From positions 310,001 to 374,000 of the forward strand of contig NZ_WUFT01000003.1 in NCBI RefSeq assembly GCF_010668805.1: DNA of 64,000 nt, read 5' to 3'. The position numbers and the translations under genes were made by a program. Shown one piece after another: positions 35,758 through 45,530 of this stretch. Source of the stretch: Rhizobium phaseoli (GTDB taxonomy: Bacteria > Pseudomonadota > Alphaproteobacteria > Rhizobiales > Rhizobiaceae). The notes beneath the pieces are model-generated. The model had not been told where the DNA came from, searched no databases, and was given only the letters and a program-made list of their open reading frames with translations. Each line of letters starts with the position of its first letter. Positions within the stretch are counted from its first letter, which is position 1.

Positions 35758-36884
35758 ATGCGATATCCTCCGCCTCATCAGTCCAGACGGTGCATGTGCC
35801 GCTCGGCGAGCGCGCCTATGACATCCTGATCGGGCCGGGGCTGATCGCACGGGCCGGCGCCGAGATCGCCTCCCGGCTCAAGGGACGCAAGGCGGCTGTT
35901 ATCACCGACAAAAATGTCGCTCCGCTCTATCTCAAGGCGCTGGTCGCAAGTCTTGATCAAGCGGGCATCGCCTCGGCTGCGGTCGTCCTGCCGGCCGGCG
36001 AAAAGACCAAGAGCTTCGAGCATCTGATGACTGCCTGCGACAAGGTGCTCGAAGCCCGTGTCGAGCGCAATGATTGCGTCATCGCGCTCGGCGGCGGCGT
36101 CATCGGCGACCTTTCGGGATTTGCCGCCGGCATCGTGCGGCGTGGCGTGCGCTTCGTGCAGGTGCCGACCTCGCTGCTGTCGCAGGTCGATTCCTCGGTC
36201 GGCGGCAAGACCGGCATCAACTCCCGCCACGGCAAGAATCTGATCGGCGTTTTCCATCAGCCGGATCTGGTTCTGGCCGATACCGATGTGCTGAATACGC
36301 TGAGCGAGCGCGAATTCCGCGCCGGTTACGCGGAGGTCGCCAAATACGGGTTGATCGATAAGCCGAATTTCTTCGCCTGGCTGGAAGCCAACTGGACGTC
36401 GGTTTTTGCCGGCGGTTCCGCCCGCATCGAGGCGATTGCCGCCAGCTGTCAGGCGAAGGCCGATGTCGTCGTTGCCGACGAGCGCGAGAACGGCCCCCGG
36501 GCGCTGCTCAATCTCGGCCATACGTTCGGCCATGCGCTTGAGGCGGCGACCGCCTATGACAGCTCCCGTCTCGTGCACGGCGAGGGCGTTTCGATCGGCA
36601 TGGTGCTGGCGCACGAATTCTCCGCACGGATGAACCTTGCAAGCCCCGACGATGCGCGGCGCGTCGAGCGGCACCTCAAGGAGGTCGGCCTGCCGACCCG
36701 TATGGCGGATATTCCGGGCGAGCTGCCGCCGGCTGAAACGCTGATGGATGCGATCGCCCAGGACAAGAAGGTCAAGAGCGGCAAACTCACCTTCATCCTG
36801 ACGCGCGGCATCGGCCAGTCCTTCGTCGCCGACGACGTGCCGGCTTCCGAAGTGATCAGCTTTCTCCGGGAAAAACATCCGTGA
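35754..36884 (+). CDS. aroB: 3-dehydroquinate synthase
   Basis: Second step of the shikimate pathway, NAD- and metal-dependent. The 376-residue product shows the NAD-binding and catalytic stretch ALGGGVIGDLSGFAAGIVRRG, QVPTSLLSQVDSSVGGKTGIN, the metal ligands in EYAEVAKYG-like RAGYAEVAKYGLI and LNLGHTFGHALE, and HGEGVSIGM. Coupled to aroK by an ATGA overlap and to the CorC-type gene by a GTGA overlap. Confidence 0.97.
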   Translation: MNAISSASSVQTVHVPLGERAYDILIGPGLIARAGAEIASRLKGRKAAVITDKNVAPLYLKALVASLDQAGIASAAVVLPAGEKTKSFEHLMTACDKVLEARVERNDCVIALGGGVIGDLSGFAAGIVRRGVRFVQVPTSLLSQVDSSVGGKTGINSRHGKNLIGVFHQPDLVLADTDVLNTLSEREFRAGYAEVAKYGLIDKPNFFAWLEANWTSVFAGGSARIEAIAASCQAKADVVVADERENGPRALLNLGHTFGHALEAATAYDSSRLVHGEGVSIGMVLAHEFSARMNLASPDDARRVERHLKEVGLPTRMADIPGELPPAETLMDAIAQDKKVKSGKLTFILTRGIGQSFVADDVPASEVISFLREKHP

Positions 36885-38194
36885 CAACTGTCGAAGGCGC
36901 TCTGGCATTTCTTGCAACATATTGGCCGGAGATCCTTTCGATCACGGCGCTCGTGCTGATGTCCGCCTTCTTTTCCGGCTCCGAGACGGCGCTGACGGCC
37001 GTTTCGCGCAGCCGTATTCATACGCTTGAAGCCAACGGCGACGAACGCGCCGGCCTCGTCCGGCAGCTGATCGAGCGGCGCGACCGGCTGATCGGCGCGC
37101 TGCTCATCGGCAACAATCTTGCCAATATCCTGTCCTCCTCGATTGCCACCAGCCTGTTTCTCGGTCTGTTCGGCAATTCCGGCGTGGCGCTGGCGACGCT
37201 TGCGATGACCGTCATCCTGGTCATTTTCGCCGAAGTGCTGCCGAAGAGCTGGGCGATTTCGACACCCGACCGTTTCGCACTCGCCATTGCGGTTCCGGCC
37301 AGGCTCTTCGTCCTCGTCGTCGGCCCGCTTTCTTCCTTCGTCAACGCGATCGTCCGCCGGATCCTTGCGCTGTTCGGCATCAATCTGTCGCGGGAGACGT
37401 CGATGCTGACGGCGCATGAGGAGCTGCGCGGCGCCGTCGACCTGTTGCACCGCGAGGGATCGGTGGTGAAGGCCGATCGCGACCGCCTCGGCGGCGTGCT
37501 CGATCTCAGCGAGCTGGAACTTTCCGACATCATGGTCCACCGCACCGCAATGCGGGCGATCAACGCCGACGATCCGCCCGAAGCGGTGGTGCGCGCCATT
37601 CTCGAAAGTCCCTATACGCGCATGCCTTTGTGGCGCGGCACGATCGACAACATCATCGGCGTCGTCCACGCCAAGGATCTGCTGCGGGCGCTTGCCGAGC
37701 CGAACATGGAGCCGCAGAACCTCGATATCGTCAAGATCGCGCAGAAGCCGTGGTTCGTGCCCGACAGCACCAATCTTGAAGATCAGCTCAACGCCTTCCT
37801 GCGGCGCAAGCAGCATTTCGCCGTCGTCGTCGACGAATATGGCGAGGTGCAGGGCATCGTCACGCTGGAAGATATCCTCGAGGAAATCGTCGGCGATATT
37901 TCCGACGAGCACGATATCGACATCCAGGGCGTGCGCCAGGAGGCCGACGGTTCCGTCGTCGTCGACGGCGGCGTGCCGATCCGCGACCTCAACCGCGCGC
38001 TCGACTGGAACCTGCCCGACGAGGAGGCGACGACGATTGCCGGCCTCGTCATCCATGAATCGATGACCATCCCGGAAGAGCGCCAGGCCTTCACCTTTTA
38101 TGGCAAGCGTTTCGTCGTCATGAAGCGGGAGAAGAACCGCATCACTAAGCTGCGCATCCGCCCGGCTGGGGAAGACGGCGCAAAACCAGCCTGA
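36881..38194 (+). CDS. HlyC/CorC family membrane protein (CNNM/CBS type)
   Basis: A 437-residue membrane protein with a DUF21 (CNNM) domain of about four transmembrane segments (SAFFSGSETALTAVSRSRIH and MTVILVIFAEVLPKSWAIS), two CBS domains (RMPLWRGTIDNIIGVVHAKD and FAVVVDEYGEVQGIVTLEDI), and a CorC_HlyC C-terminal domain. Homologues are linked to magnesium or cobalt efflux and resistance. It starts with GTG overlapping aroB, an unusual operon partner for shikimate genes but common in rhizobia. Confidence 0.92.
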   Translation: MTTVEGALAFLATYWPEILSITALVLMSAFFSGSETALTAVSRSRIHTLEANGDERAGLVRQLIERRDRLIGALLIGNNLANILSSSIATSLFLGLFGNSGVALATLAMTVILVIFAEVLPKSWAISTPDRFALAIAVPARLFVLVVGPLSSFVNAIVRRILALFGINLSRETSMLTAHEELRGAVDLLHREGSVVKADRDRLGGVLDLSELELSDIMVHRTAMRAINADDPPEAVVRAILESPYTRMPLWRGTIDNIIGVVHAKDLLRALAEPNMEPQNLDIVKIAQKPWFVPDSTNLEDQLNAFLRRKQHFAVVVDEYGEVQGIVTLEDILEEIVGDISDEHDIDIQGVRQEADGSVVVDGGVPIRDLNRALDWNLPDEEATTIAGLVIHESMTIPEERQAFTFYGKRFVVMKREKNRITKLRIRPAGEDGAKPA

Positions 38195-38242
38195 TCCGGC
38201 TTGGATCAGCGGCTGCAGCCAACCATATAAGCTGCTGTGCCG

Positions 38243-38524
38243 CTACCAGCGGGTCGGTTCATCCGGTGCTGCCGGTTCGACGGCCAGTGCATGCAGGCCG
38301 GCATCGAGTTCCGGTTTCAACAGGTCGGTGATCGCCCGGTGGCGCGCCAGCCGCGACATGCCAGCGAACTTGACTGAGACGATCCTCACCCGCATATGGG
38401 TTTCGCCGGTGCCTGTGATATCGGGCTGATGGCCGGCATGCAGATGGCTTTCGTCGATGACGCTCAGGCGGTCGGGCGCGAAGGCTTCGACAAGCTTTTC
38501 TTCGATGCGGGTTCGCAGGGTCAT
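38243..38524 (-). CDS. BolA family protein
   Basis: A 93-residue protein with the BolA fold signature: LRTRIEEKLVEAFAPDRLSV at the start, ESHLHAGH, THMRVRIVSVKFAG, and the RLARHRAITDLL helix ending in GLHALAVEPA. BolA proteins act with monothiol glutaredoxins in iron-sulfur and iron homeostasis and some bind DNA. The start is a family-length ATG. Divergent from the J-domain gene; the two share a 105-bp promoter region. Confidence 0.93.
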   Translation of the reverse strand: MTLRTRIEEKLVEAFAPDRLSVIDESHLHAGHQPDITGTGETHMRVRIVSVKFAGMSRLARHRAITDLLKPELDAGLHALAVEPAAPDEPTRW

Positions 38525-38629
38525 TATCCGGTCTTGCTGTTTCGCGAAAAAGGTTCCCACCAAGCCAGCAACAAACCCATTTGTCAATTCTTGTTGTCGC
38601 GTCGCGACAGCCCCATAATTAGCGCCGTC

Positions 38630-39247
38630 ATGAGACTTGATTCCAAATATTTCGATCGCATCCGAACACGCCGCAAACGCGAGCCGGAGGCAGAGGAGGC
38701 CCCGCCTACCTGCCAGTGGGACGGCTGCGACAAAAAAGGCTCGCATCGCGCTCCTGTGGGACGCAATGCGGAAGGCCAGTTCTTTTTGTTCTGCTTCGAG
38801 CACGTCAAGGACTACAACAAGGGCTATAATTATTTCTCCGGCCTGTCGGACGGCGAAATCGCGCGCTACCAGAAAGAGGCGATCACCGGCCACCGGCCGA
38901 CATGGACCGTCGGCGTCAACAAGGCGGCGAAGGACAGTCCGCTGCATTCGGAGGTGCGCTCCGGCGCCTACACACGTGTTCGTGATCCCTTCGGTTTCGT
39001 GAAGGAAAGCGGCAAGGGCAGCGGCCCGCGGTTTCCCCAGGCGCGTAAGCTGAAATCGCTGGAAAGCAAGGCCTTCGATACGATGGGCCTCGACGCCAAT
39101 GCAACGTCGGCGGAGATCAAGAGCCGCTACAAGGAACTGGTCAAGAAGCACCATCCGGATGCCAATGGCGGCGACCGGGGCTCGGAAGAGCGTTTCCGCG
39201 CCGTTATCCAGGCCTATCAATTGTTGAAGCAGAACGGTTTTTGTTAG
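38630..39247 (+). CDS. J-domain molecular chaperone protein with N-terminal Zn-like region
   Basis: A 205-residue protein. The C-terminal J-domain (residues about 140-203) has the HPD motif in KKHHPDANGGDRGSEERF, which stimulates a DnaK/HscA ATPase. The first part has CQWDGCDKKGSHRAP and FFLFCFEHVKDYNKGYNYF, with Cys/His spacing that could bind a metal. This organisation is seen in alphaproteobacterial DnaJ-like proteins. The client is unknown. The start was placed at MRLDSKYF, where similarity begins. Confidence 0.88.
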   Translation: MRLDSKYFDRIRTRRKREPEAEEAPPTCQWDGCDKKGSHRAPVGRNAEGQFFLFCFEHVKDYNKGYNYFSGLSDGEIARYQKEAITGHRPTWTVGVNKAAKDSPLHSEVRSGAYTRVRDPFGFVKESGKGSGPRFPQARKLKSLESKAFDTMGLDANATSAEIKSRYKELVKKHHPDANGGDRGSEERFRAVIQAYQLLKQNGFC

Positions 39248-39553
39248 TTCCCGTCCTTGCTCTTGGGCTTCAATCGGGTATGGTCCACATCGGCTGAGGC
39301 CGCAGGCAAACGCGGCTCATATTTGTGCGTTTTCCCGACATCGCCTCCGCCGACCTTCCGGACGCGGCGTTTCTTGTCCGGGACTCTTTCAAGAATGCTC
39401 GCACGCGGTCATTATCCCGCCGAGGTTTCGTTTCAGTCCCGGAGAAGCATCGCCGACGTTCCGACCTGGACGAGCGCGGAATAAAATCGCGGCGTCACGG
39501 TTGCGACATGGCCTGAGACAGTATGGCCGGGTGGCTTCACCCGCCTTGGAGAC
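39248..39553. other. Intergenic stretch before cobS
   Basis: About 306 bp. Short frames here have no recognisable family. I looked for cobalamin-riboswitch landmarks upstream of cobS and saw none. A ggag lies 8 bases before the cobS start. Confidence 0.4.
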
Positions 39554-40549
39554 ATGATGAGCAAGATCGAACTTGATATTTCAGAACTGCCCGATACCAC
39601 CGTTTCGGTCCGCGAGGCCTTCGGCATCGATTCCGACATCCGCGTTCCCGCCTACAGCAAGGGCGACGCCTATGTGCCGGACCTCGACACCGACTACCTG
39701 TTCGATCGCGACACGACGCTCGCCATTCTCGCAGGCTTCGCCCATAACCGCCGCGTGATGATCTCCGGCTATCACGGCACGGGCAAGTCCTCGCATATCG
39801 AGCAGGTGGCCGCACGGCTCAACTGGCCCTGCGTGCGCATCAATCTCGACAGCCATGTCAGCCGTATCGATCTCGTCGGCAAGGATGCGATCGTCGTTAA
39901 GGACGGGCTGCAGGTCACCGAATTCAAGGACGGCATCCTGCCCTGGGCCTATCAGCACAATGTCGCGCTGGTCTTCGACGAATATGATGCCGGCCGTCCC
40001 GATGTGATGTTCGTCATCCAGCGCGTGCTCGAATCCTCCGGCCGCCTGACGCTGCTCGACCAGAGCCGCGTCATCCGGCCGCACCCGGCCTTCCGGCTGT
40101 TTGCGACCGCCAATACGATCGGCCTCGGTGATACCACCGGCCTCTATCACGGCACGCAGCAGATCAACCAGGCGCAGATGGACCGCTGGTCGATCGTGAC
40201 GACGCTGAACTATCTGCCGCATGATCACGAAGTGAATATCGTCGCCGCCAAAGTGAAGAGCTTCGGCAAGGACAAGGAAGGTCGCGACACCGTGTCGAAG
40301 ATGGTCCGCGTCGCCGACCTGACGCGCGCCGCCTTCATGAATGGCGATCTCTCCACCGTCATGAGCCCGCGTACCGTCATCACCTGGGCTGAAAACGCCG
40401 AAATCTTCGGCGATCTCGCCTTCGCCTTCCGCGTCACCTTCCTCAACAAGTGTGACGAGCTGGAGCGCCCTCTGGTCGCCGAGCATTATCAGCGGGCCTT
40501 CGGCGTCGAGCTGAAGGAAAGTGCCGCCAATATCGTTCTCGGAGCCTGA
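39554..40549 (+). CDS. cobS: Cobaltochelatase subunit CobS
   Basis: AAA+ ATPase subunit of the aerobic CobNST complex that inserts cobalt into hydrogenobyrinic acid a,c-diamide during cobalamin synthesis. The 331-residue protein has the family N-terminus ([20 protein letters not shown]), Walker [11 protein letters not shown], the loop [20 protein letters not shown], Walker B ALVFDEYD, and sensor [11 protein letters not shown]. cobT follows 12 bp downstream. The CobN subunit is not in the window. Confidence 0.97.
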   Translation: MMSKIELDISELPDTTVSVREAFGIDSDIRVPAYSKGDAYVPDLDTDYLFDRDTTLAILAGFAHNRRVMISGYHGTGKSSHIEQVAARLNWPCVRINLDSHVSRIDLVGKDAIVVKDGLQVTEFKDGILPWAYQHNVALVFDEYDAGRPDVMFVIQRVLESSGRLTLLDQSRVIRPHPAFRLFATANTIGLGDTTGLYHGTQQINQAQMDRWSIVTTLNYLPHDHEVNIVAAKVKSFGKDKEGRDTVSKMVRVADLTRAAFMNGDLSTVMSPRTVITWAENAEIFGDLAFAFRVTFLNKCDELERPLVAEHYQRAFGVELKESAANIVLGA

Positions 40550-40561
40550 GACCGACCGATC

Positions 40562-42463
40562 ATGGCAGCTCGCGGTGACAATTCGAAAGCAAAGCCCGGC
40601 GCACCTGTCGACGTCGAGCCATTACGCCGGGCGATAACCGGCTGCGTGCGCTCGATCGCCGGCGACGGCGATGTCGAGGTGACCTTCGCCAATGAACGGC
40701 CGGGGATGACCGGCGAGCGCATCCGGCTGCCGGAGCTTTCCAAGCGGCCGACGGCGCATGAGCTGGCGGTCACCCGCGGGCTTGGCGATTCCATGGCGCT
40801 GCGTCTCGCCTGCCATGACGAGAAGGTGCATTCGACGATGGCGCCGCAGGGCTCGGACGCCCGGGCGATCTTCGATGTTGTCGAGCAGGCGCGGGTCGAA
40901 TCGATCGGCGCGCTGCGCATGGAGGGCATGGCGTCGAACCTGCGCTCCATGACGGAAGAGAAATATTCCAAGGCGAATTTCACCGGCATCGAGCGCCAGG
41001 AAGACGCACCGGTCGGCGAAGCCGTGGCGATGATGGTGCGGGAGAAGCTGACCGGCCAGCGGCCACCGGCCTCCGCCGGCAAGGTGCTCGACCTCTGGCG
41101 CGGCTTCATCGAGGACAAGGCGGGGTCCGAACTCGACAATCTGTCGAGCGCGATCAACGACCAGCAGGCCTTCGCCAAGGTCATCCGCAACATGCTGTCG
41201 GCCATGGAAATGGCCGAGGAATACGGCGACGACGACAGCGACGCCGATAATGACGACCAGTCGGATCAGGAAGATCAGCCGAGCGGCGACGAGCAGGATC
41301 AGGACGAGGTCGACGAGGATGCCGGCACCGACGCCGCCCCCGTCGAAGACAGCGAAGTCGCCGACGAGCAGATGGAAGACGGCGAGACCGAAGGCGCCGA
41401 AATTTCCGACGACGACATGATGGAAGAGGGCGAGGACGATTCGGAAACGCCGGGCGAGACCCGCCGTCCGAACACGCCTTTTGCCGATTTCAACGAGAAG
41501 GTCGATTATCACGTCTTTACCGAAGAGTTCGACGAGATCATCACCGCCGAGGAACTCTGCGACGCCGCCGAACTAGAGCGCCTGCGCGCCTTCCTCGACA
41601 AGCAGCTGGCACACCTGCAGGGCGCGGTCGGCCGCCTCGCCAACCGGCTGCAGCGCCGGCTGATGGCGCAGCAGAACCGCTCCTGGGATTTCGACCTGGA
41701 AGAGGGTTATCTCGATCCGGCCCGGCTGCAGCGCATCATCATCGATCCGATGCAGGCGCTGTCCTTCAAGATGGAGCGCGACACGCAGTTCCGCGACACC
41801 GTCGTCACCCTGCTCATCGACAATTCCGGCTCGATGCGCGGCCGGCCGATCACGGTTGCCGCCACCTGCGCCGATATTCTCGCCCGCACGCTGGAGCGCT
41901 GCGGCGTCAAGGTCGAGATCCTCGGTTTTACCACCAAGGCCTGGAAGGGTGGGCAGGCACGTGAGAGCTGGCTTGCCGGCGGCAAGCCGCAGACACCCGG
42001 CCGCCTCAACGACCTGCGCCACATCATCTACAAATCGGCCGACGCGCCGTGGCGGCGGGCACGCGCCAATCTCGGGCTGATGATGCGCGAGGGCCTGCTC
42101 AAGGAAAATATCGACGGCGAGGCGCTGATCTGGGCGCATAATCGCCTGCTCGCACGCCGCGAGCAGCGCCGCATTCTGATGATGATTTCGGACGGGGCGC
42201 CGGTCGACGATTCGACGTTGTCGGTCAATCCGGGCAATTATCTCGAGCGGCACCTGCGCGCCGTCATCGAGCAGATCGAGACGCGCTCGCCGGTGGAATT
42301 GCTGGCGATCGGTATCGGTCACGACGTGACGCGTTACTATCGCCGCGCCGTGACGATCGTCGACGCCGACGAACTTGCCGGCGCGATGACCGAGCAGCTC
42401 GCCTCGCTGTTCGAAGATCAATCCGCCCCGTCGCGTGGCGGCCGGCTCCGCCGTGCCGGCTGA
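40562..42463 (+). CDS. cobT: Cobaltochelatase subunit CobT
   Basis: Partner of CobS in the aerobic cobaltochelatase. The 633-residue protein has an N-terminal conserved domain, then a very acidic linker (residues about 218-300, rich in Asp, Glu and Gln), and a C-terminal von Willebrand A domain with an intact MIDAS motif ([15 protein letters not shown]). The strongly acidic linker is usual for the family. Directly after cobS with the same orientation. Confidence 0.97.
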   Translation: MAARGDNSKAKPGAPVDVEPLRRAITGCVRSIAGDGDVEVTFANERPGMTGERIRLPELSKRPTAHELAVTRGLGDSMALRLACHDEKVHSTMAPQGSDARAIFDVVEQARVESIGALRMEGMASNLRSMTEEKYSKANFTGIERQEDAPVGEAVAMMVREKLTGQRPPASAGKVLDLWRGFIEDKAGSELDNLSSAINDQQAFAKVIRNMLSAMEMAEEYGDDDSDADNDDQSDQEDQPSGDEQDQDEVDEDAGTDAAPVEDSEVADEQMEDGETEGAEISDDDMMEEGEDDSETPGETRRPNTPFADFNEKVDYHVFTEEFDEIITAEELCDAAELERLRAFLDKQLAHLQGAVGRLANRLQRRLMAQQNRSWDFDLEEGYLDPARLQRIIIDPMQALSFKMERDTQFRDTVVTLLIDNSGSMRGRPITVAATCADILARTLERCGVKVEILGFTTKAWKGGQARESWLAGGKPQTPGRLNDLRHIIYKSADAPWRRARANLGLMMREGLLKENIDGEALIWAHNRLLARREQRRILMMISDGAPVDDSTLSVNPGNYLERHLRAVIEQIETRSPVELLAIGIGHDVTRYYRRAVTIVDADELAGAMTEQLASLFEDQSAPSRGGRLRRAG

Positions 42464-42479
42464 CGCGGCTGAGGGAAAC

Positions 42480-43499
42480 ATGACTGGTAAGCGCCTTTGC
42501 CGCGCAGTGTCGATTGCTGTCTGCATCGCTGCCGGCGCGTGCCCCTCTTGGGCGGGCGACGTGCCGGTCATTAGCCGGCAAATCTCCGATTTCAGGATCG
42601 GCTCTTCGCAGACGACATTCGGTTCTCTGGAATTTCTCGGCGGGCTGGAGATGGTCTCCAGCAAAGCCTTGTTCGGCTCGCTCTCCGCCATCCGCTTCCG
42701 GCCGGACCAGAAACATTTCGTCGTCGTGCTCGACACCGGCCAATGGCTGACCGGCAGTATCGAGCGCGACCTCAAGGGCAGGCTTTCCGGCCTTTCCAAT
42801 GTCGAGATCACCCCGATGAAGAACATCGCCGGGCGCAGCTTCGAGGGCAAGGGGCATATGGATGCCGAGGGCCTGGCGCTCGACGGCAACAGGGTCCTGG
42901 TCTCCTTCGAGCAGGATCACCGCGTCGATGTCTATCCCGATCCGGGTTTTACCGATTCCGGCGCGATCGTCACTCTGCCGATCCTCATCCCGCGCAAGAT
43001 GCTGAGCGACAACCGCGGCATCGAGACCATCACCGTGGCGCCGGCATCGAGCCCGCTCAAGGGCGGCGTTGTCATCGTCTCCGAACGCGGTCTCGATAGC
43101 GACGGGAACCGGGTCGCGGCTATTCTGAACAGCCCGCTGAAAGGGCGTTTCTCGGTGGCGCGGGACGGCAGCTTCGACATCACCGACGGCGCCTTCCTGC
43201 CGAACGGCGACCTGCTGCTGCTGGAACGTCGCTTCAATATGGCCGAAGGCATCGGTATGCGGATTCGGCGCATCAAGGGCGGCGATATCAGGCCCGGCGC
43301 CGTCGTCGACGGCGAATTGCTGCTCGAAGGCAATTTCAATTCTCAGATCGACAATATGGAAGGGCTGGACACCTTCCAGGCCGCCGACGGCAGCACCCAT
43401 ATCATCCTGGTGTCGGACGACAATCATTCGATCCTGCAGCGCAATCTGATGCTGGAGTTCCGGCTGTCCGAACAGGCCGAACACAAAGCGTCAAACTGA
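42480..43499 (+). CDS. Esterase-like activity of phytase family protein, exported
   Basis: A 339-residue protein with a signal peptide (residues 1-24, cleavage near SWA) and a beta-propeller-like domain of the esterase-like phytase family (PF13449). Motifs include SLSAIRFRPDQKHFVVVLDT, AEGLALDGNRVLVSFEQDHRV, NRGIETITV and EGLDTFQAADG. Catalytic function is uncertain for most members. The start follows cobT by 16 bp and matches the signal peptide. Operon membership is plausible but not proven. Confidence 0.85.
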   Translation: MTGKRLCRAVSIAVCIAAGACPSWAGDVPVISRQISDFRIGSSQTTFGSLEFLGGLEMVSSKALFGSLSAIRFRPDQKHFVVVLDTGQWLTGSIERDLKGRLSGLSNVEITPMKNIAGRSFEGKGHMDAEGLALDGNRVLVSFEQDHRVDVYPDPGFTDSGAIVTLPILIPRKMLSDNRGIETITVAPASSPLKGGVVIVSERGLDSDGNRVAAILNSPLKGRFSVARDGSFDITDGAFLPNGDLLLLERRFNMAEGIGMRIRRIKGGDIRPGAVVDGELLLEGNFNSQIDNMEGLDTFQAADGSTHIILVSDDNHSILQRNLMLEFRLSEQAEHKASN

Positions 43500-43558
43500 T
43501 GTCATAGGTCTCGGCTATCACGCCCCGCGGCATAAATGGCTGGCTTGCGGAGGAAATC

Positions 43559-44125
43559 ATGGTGCATATTCACGTCATGGGCGCGTCCGGTTCCGGCAAG
43601 ACTTCGCTTGGCCTTATGCTCGCCGAGAAGCTCGATATCGCCCATCTCGACACCGACGATTTCTTCTGGCTGCCAACCGATCCGCCGTTCACCACGCCGA
43701 GGGATGCCGGTGAGCGCATTCGGCTGTTGCTTGAGGAGACGGGACGGCCTGGTGGCTGGGTTCTTTCCGGATCGGCGCTGAAGTGGGGCACGCCGCTGGA
43801 GCCGCTCTACGATCTGATCGTGTTCCTCAGGATCGAGCCGGAGCTTCGGATGGCGCGGATCCGCGCGCGGGAGGTGGCCCGATACGGAGACAGGATCGGG
43901 CCTGGCGGCGACATGGAAGTAAAAAGCGGGCAGTTCCTGGAATGGGCGGCAAGCTACGACACGGCCGGTCCTGAACGGCGCAGTCTTTCAGCGCATGAGC
44001 AATGGCTGGAAATGCAGACGGCGCCGGTGTTGCGGCTCGATTCGTCGCTTGAGATCGACGAGCTGGCTGCAGGGGTTCTTCTGCATCCGGCCATCGCCGC
44101 CGGAGCGGTCCGACGGCGGCGGTGA
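43559..44125 (+). CDS. P-loop kinase-like protein (adenylate-kinase-like AAA)
   Basis: A 188-residue protein with Walker A GASGSGKTSLG, an HLDTDDFFW segment typical of small nucleoside or adenylate-kinase-like P-loop enzymes, and the Arg-rich lid RMARIRAREVARYGDRIGPG. No substrate can be named. The gene ends at the edge of a dispersed mosaic element. Confidence 0.85.
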   Translation: MVHIHVMGASGSGKTSLGLMLAEKLDIAHLDTDDFFWLPTDPPFTTPRDAGERIRLLLEETGRPGGWVLSGSALKWGTPLEPLYDLIVFLRIEPELRMARIRAREVARYGDRIGPGGDMEVKSGQFLEWAASYDTAGPERRSLSAHEQWLEMQTAPVLRLDSSLEIDELAAGVLLHPAIAAGAVRRRR

Positions 44126-44129
44126 GCTC

Positions 44130-44233
44130 ATGCATGTCGCCGGGAAGTGTGCAGCGGTTCCCGGATAACGACATGCATAAAAACAAAGAGCTAAAGCGCG
44201 TCGCATGAATCAAGTTGACCGCGACGCGCTTTA
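44130..44233. repeat. RIME-like mosaic element between convergent genes
   Basis: Two hairpin modules. The first has arms atgcatgtcg (44130-44139) and cgacatgcat (44169-44178) around ccgggaa / ttcccgg. The second has arms taaagcgcgtcgc (44192-44204) and gcgacgcgcttta (44221-44233). A linker with aaaacaaagag joins them. The arrangement matches the rhizobial intergenic mosaic elements; partial copies occur at 58868-58919 and 61891-61985. It may end both neighbouring transcripts. Confidence 0.75.
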
Positions 44234-44235
44234 AC

Positions 44236-44871
44236 TCAGCTGGCGCGGGCGGCCTGCATCGGCCGCAGCACGTTCATCAGCGCGCCATAGGGCAAGAGCA
44301 TGACGAGGCCGACGATCATCTTGACGGCGAAATCGCCGATCGCCCAGGAGATCCAGCGCGGGGCCTCGCTGGCGAAGACGCCGAGCACGGGGGCGGCTTC
44401 CAGCGCGAAGGGCTCGTTCGGGCCGAGGAAGACGAAAAACGCGGCGAAGGACAGCGAGAAAAACATCACCGTATCCAGCGCCGAGCCGATCAGCGATCCC
44501 ACCAGCGGCGCGCGCCACCAGGCCTGACGGCGGAGGCGGTTGAAGACGGCGATATCGAGCAGCTGGCCGGCGAGATAGGCCGAGCCGGAGCCGATGGCGA
44601 TGCGCGGCACCGAGGTGAAGAAGGAGAGCGTGACGCCGACGACGAAGCCGGCAAGGACGACCTTGCGGGCTGCCTGCGGGCCGAACTGGCGGTTGGTCAG
44701 ATCGGTGATCAGGAAGGCGATCGGATAGGAGAAGGCGCCCCAGGTCAGGATGTCGGCAAGATTAATGCCGGCGACTTCGGCGTTCAGCGGAAACTGCACG
44801 AGGAAGTTGGAGGCGACGACGACGAGCGTCATCAGCGCGACATAGGCGATGGTATAGCGGGTCTTCGGCAT
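44236..44871 (-). CDS. Queuosine precursor transporter (VUT/YhhQ family)
   Basis: A 211-residue inner-membrane protein with about six transmembrane segments and the family stretches ADILTWGAFSYPIAFLITDL, NRQFGPQAARKV, SGSAYLAGQLLDI and SLIGSALDTVMFFSLSF. Members import preQ0/preQ1 for queuosine in tRNA. The start MPKTRYTIAYV has only a weak agga site, which lies inside the predicted upstream pseudoknot, suggesting translational control. An in-frame extension to 44922 lacks family similarity. Confidence 0.9.
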   Translation of the reverse strand: MPKTRYTIAYVALMTLVVVASNFLVQFPLNAEVAGINLADILTWGAFSYPIAFLITDLTNRQFGPQAARKVVLAGFVVGVTLSFFTSVPRIAIGSGSAYLAGQLLDIAVFNRLRRQAWWRAPLVGSLIGSALDTVMFFSLSFAAFFVFLGPNEPFALEAAPVLGVFASEAPRWISWAIGDFAVKMIVGLVMLLPYGALMNVLRPMQAARAS

Positions 44872-44897
44872 TTTTTTATCCTGGGTGATGCCACCAG
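44867..44897 (-). promoter_or_regulatory. Candidate preQ1-I-like riboswitch pseudoknot at the transporter start
   Basis: Read on the minus strand: P1 stem cugg (44897-44894) with ccag (44884-44881); loop ggcau (44892-44888) can pair with augcc (44871-44867), which includes the start codon; the linker gauaaaaaa is A-rich, as in preQ1-I aptamers. The agga ribosome site overlaps P1, so ligand binding would block translation. The downstream gene is a queuosine-precursor transporter, a known target of preQ1 switches. P1 is only 4 bp and loop lengths are short, so it stays a candidate. Confidence 0.45.
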
Positions 44898-44917
44898 TTG
44901 GAGCGACGGGCCGGCAA

Positions 44918-44955
44918 AGCAAAAGGCTTGTCCGGTATCATCCGTTCAAGCCTTT
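44918..44955 (-). terminator. Probable rpmB terminator
   Basis: Arms aaaggcttg (44922-44930) and caagccttt (44947-44955) form a 9-bp stem with a 16-base loop, followed on the minus strand by tttt. It lies between rpmB and the transporter gene, only 24 bases before the candidate riboswitch. Confidence 0.6.
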
Positions 44956-44982
44956 AAAGCCGTATGAAAGAAGGGCAGAAGC

Positions 44983-45288
44983 TTAGGCAGCAACAGCAAC
45001 AGCGGCTTCGGCGGTCTTCTTGACGATCTGACGGCGCAGCAGGCGCGCGCGCATCGACAGTTCGGTTTCGTTGGCCTTCAGCAGGAAGGCATCGAGGCCG
45101 CCACGATGCTCGACGGAGCGAAGGGCTGCAGCCGAAACGCGAAGACGATAACGCTGGTTGAGGGCGTCGGAAATCAGCGTGACCTGGCACAGGTTCGGCA
45201 GGAACCGGCGCTTGGTCTTGTTGTTGGCATGGCTGACATTGTTACCAGTCAGGACGGCCTTGCCGGTCAATTCGCACACGCGGGACAT
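44983..45288 (-). CDS. rpmB: 50S ribosomal protein L28
   Basis: Large-subunit ribosomal protein of 101 residues: [20 protein letters not shown], then [15 protein letters not shown], and a basic tail ending in Ala/Val repeats ([12 protein letters not shown]). The start is the family ATG. The open frame upstream to 45444 is not part of L28. Confidence 0.97.
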   Translation of the reverse strand: MSRVCELTGKAVLTGNNVSHANNKTKRRFLPNLCQVTLISDALNQRYRLRVSAAALRSVEHRGGLDAFLLKANETELSMRARLLRRQIVKKTAEAAVAVAA

Positions 45289-45530
45289 GGAACACCTATT
45301 CTTGTTTTTGTCGGGCCATCGAATTGCCATCCCGGTCAAAACCAGGCGCGCAATCCAACGGGCATGATTGGAAAGTTGCGGTTCTATAGTCAGGCAGGCT
45401 GCGCGCGTCAAGCCAAACCTTGGCCTTTCCCGCAATTCTGTCAAAAAGCTGCTGTTTTCTTCCCTTCACGGCAGGAGTATAGAGCGCTCTAGCAAAGGCT
45501 GCCGGCGCGCGGCAAGACAAGGCTTTATTC

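Noticed and set aside
36554..38056. 500-codon minus frame opposite aroB and the CorC gene
   Set aside because: Antisense shadow; both plus-strand genes have full family motifs.
39248..39553. Cobalamin riboswitch before cobS
   Set aside because: No B12-box landmarks could be found in the gap.
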